Origin: Candidatus Wirthbacteria bacterium CG2_30_54_11
GTDB taxonomy: Bacteria > Patescibacteriota > CG2-30-54-11
Direction: 5' to 3'
Length of the DNA: 14,109 bases
Assembly (NCBI GenBank): GCA_001873755.1
Contig: MNZT01000070.1
Coordinates: 1 to 14,109 of the forward strand
Part shown: in pieces, positions 11,553-14,109 of the stretch
How positions within the stretch are numbered: position 1 is the stretch's first letter
Layout of the letters: every line of letters starts with the position of its first letter
Translations under genes and position numbers: made by a program
Notes under the pieces: generated by a model
Database searches by the model: none
What the model saw: the letters and a program-made list of their open reading frames with translations, nothing else
Told to the model about the DNA's origin: nothing

Positions 11553-13916
11553 ATGAAGATCGGGATCATAGGACCCAGGCCAGTACCATACATGCAGGGA
11601 GGGACAGAAAATCTGCTCGAAGGGTGGGTGAGCTATATCAATGATCAGACGCAGGATCAGGCAGAGCTCGTCAGACTGGACAGTCTGGAACACAGCTTCT
11701 GGGATTTGATCGAGACGTATAAGCGTTTTTTTGAGCTCGACATGAGCAGGTTCGATCTGGTGATCAGTACCAAGTATCCTGCCTGGATGATCGGTCATCG
11801 CACTCATATCTGCTATCTGCAGCATTGCCTGCGTGGCCTGTATGACACCTATCATTTCCTCAACCTGCCCGAACATTTGCCGGAATTCCCTGACGAGATG
11901 AAGACACTCATGTCCCGGCTCCGCTCTGCGGATTTCAGCAGATCAGGATTCCTGAAGGCATATCAGCTGTTGGTCGCATCCAGAGATACGATCCATACAC
12001 TCGGCTGGGATAGTTTTCCGGGTGTGTTGATCCGGGAGATCGTGCATTATTTTGACCGGTGTGGCCTTCAGGGGGTCCAACAGTTCTATTGTATCTCCGA
12101 TACGGTCCGGCAGAGGACCGAGTACTTCCCGCAGGGTATCGTGCCTGCGGTCATTCATCACCCGACTTCGCATGTGGGTTTCATGCAGGGTGATTTCAAA
12201 CACATCTTCACGGTTTCCCGGCTCGACCATGCCAAGCGGGTCGACAGGATCATCAGGGCATACCGCCAGGTCAAGAGTGAGCTGCCACTCCTCATCGCCG
12301 GTACCGGGCCGCATGAACAGGAGCTGAAGGAACTGGCGGCGGGTGACAGCCGGATCCGGTTCCTTGGGTTTGTGGATGATCAGCAGCTGCTGGAGCTCTA
12401 TCGCGACAGTCTGTGCGTTATTTTCACTCCCTATGACGAGGATTATGGACTGGTCACGATCGAAGCGATGCAGAGCGGGAAGCCGGTCATCACGCTTTCG
12501 GATTCCGGCGGCGTCAAAGAGTTCGTCACTGATGGAGAGACGGGCTATATCGTCGATGACGAACGAGGGCTTGCTTCCCGAATTGATCATCTTGCGTCGC
12601 ATTCTGAGATCGCGAGGTCTATGGGGCAGCAAGCTCTGGAGCGGGTCAAGAATATCAGCTGGAAATATCTGACAGAGACTCTGATCGGCGGAATACAGAA
12701 ACGCAAAAAGATCGTGGTGTGTTCTACGTTTTCCTGCTATCCGCCTCAGGGCGGCGGTCAGGTACGGATCTACAATATTTATAAACGACTGGCGAAGGAT
12801 TTTGATGTCACGATCCTCGTCCTCTCCGGTATTGACAGTGTGTATGAGGAGCGTGTTCTGGATAACGGCTTGAGGGAGATCACCATTCCCCAATCACAGG
12901 AGCATGCGGAGAAGCAGTGGGAGCTCGAGCGGGAGTTGAAATGTGGTCTCTATGATGTGGCGATGATCCGGTATGCGAAGTTTTCCACCCGGTATGCTGA
13001 TGCTTTGGATCGGGAGGCAGCTTTGTCTGATCTGGTGATCTTTTCCCATCCATACCTGTTCCCTGTGTACCATGGCACGACGCCGTGCATCTACGAGGCG
13101 CATAACATCGAATACACCCTGAAGCAGGGGATGATCCCGGACGGCAAAAAGGCAAAGGTACTCCTGCAGGAACTGTATGAAGTGGAGAAGCAAGTATGCC
13201 TGCAAAGTGCCGTAATACTGGCGACATCAGAAGAAGAACGGCAAGGCTTGATCGATCTCTATGAAATACAGGAGACCAAATTCCATATCGTGCCTAATGG
13301 TGTCGATACTGATACCATCCGATATGTATCTCCTGAAGAACGAAAAAAGAACAAAAAGAAGATAGGTGTGGATCAGAATGTACCTGTCTCGGTTTTTCTG
13401 GGTAGTTGGCACGAACCAAATCTGGAGGCTTTTGAATTCATCATCGGTTTGGCACAGCAGACCCCGGAGCATCTCTATTTTGTCATCGGATCAGTTTGCG
13501 ATTGTTACAAACAGAAATGCCACGACTTCAGTTGTCTGCCGCCGAACATCAAGTGTTTCGGGTTTTTGGATGACGAGGTGAAGAACGAGCTGATGAATTG
13601 CTGCGATATCGGCTTGAATCCCATGTTCAGCGGAGCCGGGACCAATCTGAAGATCTTGGAATACCTGGCACGAGGGATGACCGTGGTGAGTACGGAATTT
13701 GGTGCACGGGGTCTCGATCAGTCCAGCTTTCCTTCTCTACATATTGCTGATCAGGAACATTTTATTGAGACTATTCACGACGTCACGCGTAGCATAGACT
13801 CTCGTCCTCAGAAACAGGTCAGTTCTGCTATAGCGCAGAAGTACAGCTGGGGTAGCATCTCTAGCAGGATGAAAGGGTTGGTGAACGTGTCAAATCATGT
13901 AAAAATGTCACCATAG
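11553..13916 (+). CDS. Two-domain fused glycosyltransferase (GT4 + GT4-like)
   Basis: A 787-residue protein, about twice the usual length. Domain 1 (about 1-383) is a complete GT4 enzyme: GPRPVPYMQGGTEN (7-20), STKYPAWMIGH (72-82), FTVSRLDHAKRVD (219-231) and the donor motif EDYGLVTIE (296-304). Domain 2 starts right after a basic linker (IQKRKK, 381-386): IVVCSTFSCYPPQGGGQVR (387-405) is a second acceptor loop. Then come YEAHNIEY (514-521), VPNGVD (580-585), FLGSWHEPN (615-623) and SGAGTNLKILEYLARG (693-708), the donor site of a different GT4 subgroup. Both halves keep their expected motifs, suggesting two successive transfers by one polypeptide; donors are unknown. Domain 1 parallels the preceding gene, pointing to tandem duplication before fusion. 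ATG 11553 directly abuts the preceding TAA. The last residues (MSP) may fall within the end of the adjacent insertion sequence. Confidence 0.9.
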   Translation: MKIGIIGPRPVPYMQGGTENLLEGWVSYINDQTQDQAELVRLDSLEHSFWDLIETYKRFFELDMSRFDLVISTKYPAWMIGHRTHICYLQHCLRGLYDTYHFLNLPEHLPEFPDEMKTLMSRLRSADFSRSGFLKAYQLLVASRDTIHTLGWDSFPGVLIREIVHYFDRCGLQGVQQFYCISDTVRQRTEYFPQGIVPAVIHHPTSHVGFMQGDFKHIFTVSRLDHAKRVDRIIRAYRQVKSELPLLIAGTGPHEQELKELAAGDSRIRFLGFVDDQQLLELYRDSLCVIFTPYDEDYGLVTIEAMQSGKPVITLSDSGGVKEFVTDGETGYIVDDERGLASRIDHLASHSEIARSMGQQALERVKNISWKYLTETLIGGIQKRKKIVVCSTFSCYPPQGGGQVRIYNIYKRLAKDFDVTILVLSGIDSVYEERVLDNGLREITIPQSQEHAEKQWELERELKCGLYDVAMIRYAKFSTRYADALDREAALSDLVIFSHPYLFPVYHGTTPCIYEAHNIEYTLKQGMIPDGKKAKVLLQELYEVEKQVCLQSAVILATSEEERQGLIDLYEIQETKFHIVPNGVDTDTIRYVSPEERKKNKKKIGVDQNVPVSVFLGSWHEPNLEAFEFIIGLAQQTPEHLYFVIGSVCDCYKQKCHDFSCLPPNIKCFGFLDDEVKNELMNCCDIGLNPMFSGAGTNLKILEYLARGMTVVSTEFGARGLDQSSFPSLHIADQEHFIETIHDVTRSIDSRPQKQVSSAIAQKYSWGSISSRMKGLVNVSNHVKMSP

Positions 13917-13933
13917 GGGCGGGTAGAAATTTC

Positions 13934-14109
13934 TTACGCTGCACCTTTCCGTTGCGTTAATGAAACAAGTTTCGCCAGTTTGTCATCGATTCTTCTTTTA
14001 AGCTCAAATGGATTCAGTTCGTCGTAGATAGCCTTGAGTTTCCTCTTGTTAGCAGGGTCAACGTCGTCTCTTTCCAAAATGCGGCGATACGGCGTTTTTG
14101 GCTTGTCAT
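13934..14109 (-). CDS. C-terminal end of an integrase-type transposase (partial, runs off window)
   Basis: Reading the minus strand from the window edge, 57 residues in one open frame end at TAA (13936-13934). They begin DKPKTPYRRILERDDVD and continue through a lysine-rich stretch to IYDELNPFELKRRIDDKLAKL. The pattern TPY-x-R-x-L-E, a short acidic linker, then LNPxELxRxIDxxLxxL is the usual tail after the catalytic core in rve-type transposases (IS481/IS3-like integrases). The DDE core itself lies beyond the window, so neither the family nor intactness can be fixed. It is convergent with the glycosyltransferase gene ending at 13916, which would be adjacent to, or inside, the insertion-sequence end. 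Confidence 0.6.
   Translation of the reverse strand, partial: DKPKTPYRRILERDDVDPANKRKLKAIYDELNPFELKRRIDDKLAKLVSLTQRKGAA

Noticed and set aside
11943..12893. A 316-codon open frame on the minus strand opposite the fused glycosyltransferase
   Set aside because: It lies entirely within a well-supported glycosyltransferase and spans the linker between its two domains. It has no motif and no ribosome-binding site that I can see.

Overview
This is a bacterial surface-polysaccharide (O-antigen or capsule type) locus of the ABC-transporter-dependent kind. It has been interrupted several times by stand-alone P-loop ATPase genes and by short palindromic repeats. All complete genes read on the + strand. 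There is no rRNA, tRNA or lineage marker, so the organism is not identified. The genetic code is standard, GC content is moderate by eye, and Shine-Dalgarno-like sites precede some genes (before 2974 and 9355, for example). Several families of intergenic palindromes resemble those in repeat-rich environmental genomes, including many candidate-phylum assemblies. A candidate phylum is a guess only.

Layout. 1-116 is repeat-derived noncoding sequence. 117-1552 holds a small DUF2304 membrane protein translationally coupled to a GT4 glycosyltransferase. 1553-4658 is an intrusion: an AAA/DUF4143 ATPase (1628-2800), a 13-codon fragment duplicating the start of the next glycosyltransferase (2797-2835), a DUF234-type ATPase (2974-4365), and about 290 bases of nested palindromes. 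4659-5804 is a second GT4 enzyme whose last residues are encoded by a repeat. 5914-6684 is the permease of a polysaccharide ABC exporter (Wzm type). A second DUF4143 ATPase (6865-8013) separates it from its ATPase partner (Wzt type, 8115-9338), which carries a C-terminal carbohydrate-binding domain. 9355-13916 is a tight run of a SAM methyltransferase, a GT4 enzyme and a 787-residue protein made of two fused glycosyltransferases. The right edge (13934-14109, - strand) is the C-terminal end of an integrase-type transposase.

How the polysaccharide genes work together (inference from families). The cytoplasmic glycosyltransferases would build the chain on a lipid carrier. The methyltransferase may modify or cap it, the Wzt C-terminal domain may recognise the finished end, and Wzm/Wzt would export it.

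The most interesting signal is the ATPase genes. Each of the three has its own private set of 15-bp repeats upstream, overlapping a recognisable or plausible promoter, and each protein carries a winged-helix-like segment plus a PD-(D/E)XK-like C-terminal site. The two DUF4143 genes share nearly the same promoter/operator geometry but use completely different repeat sequences. This looks like a family of self-regulating insertable ATPase/nuclease-like modules, each with its own operator code.
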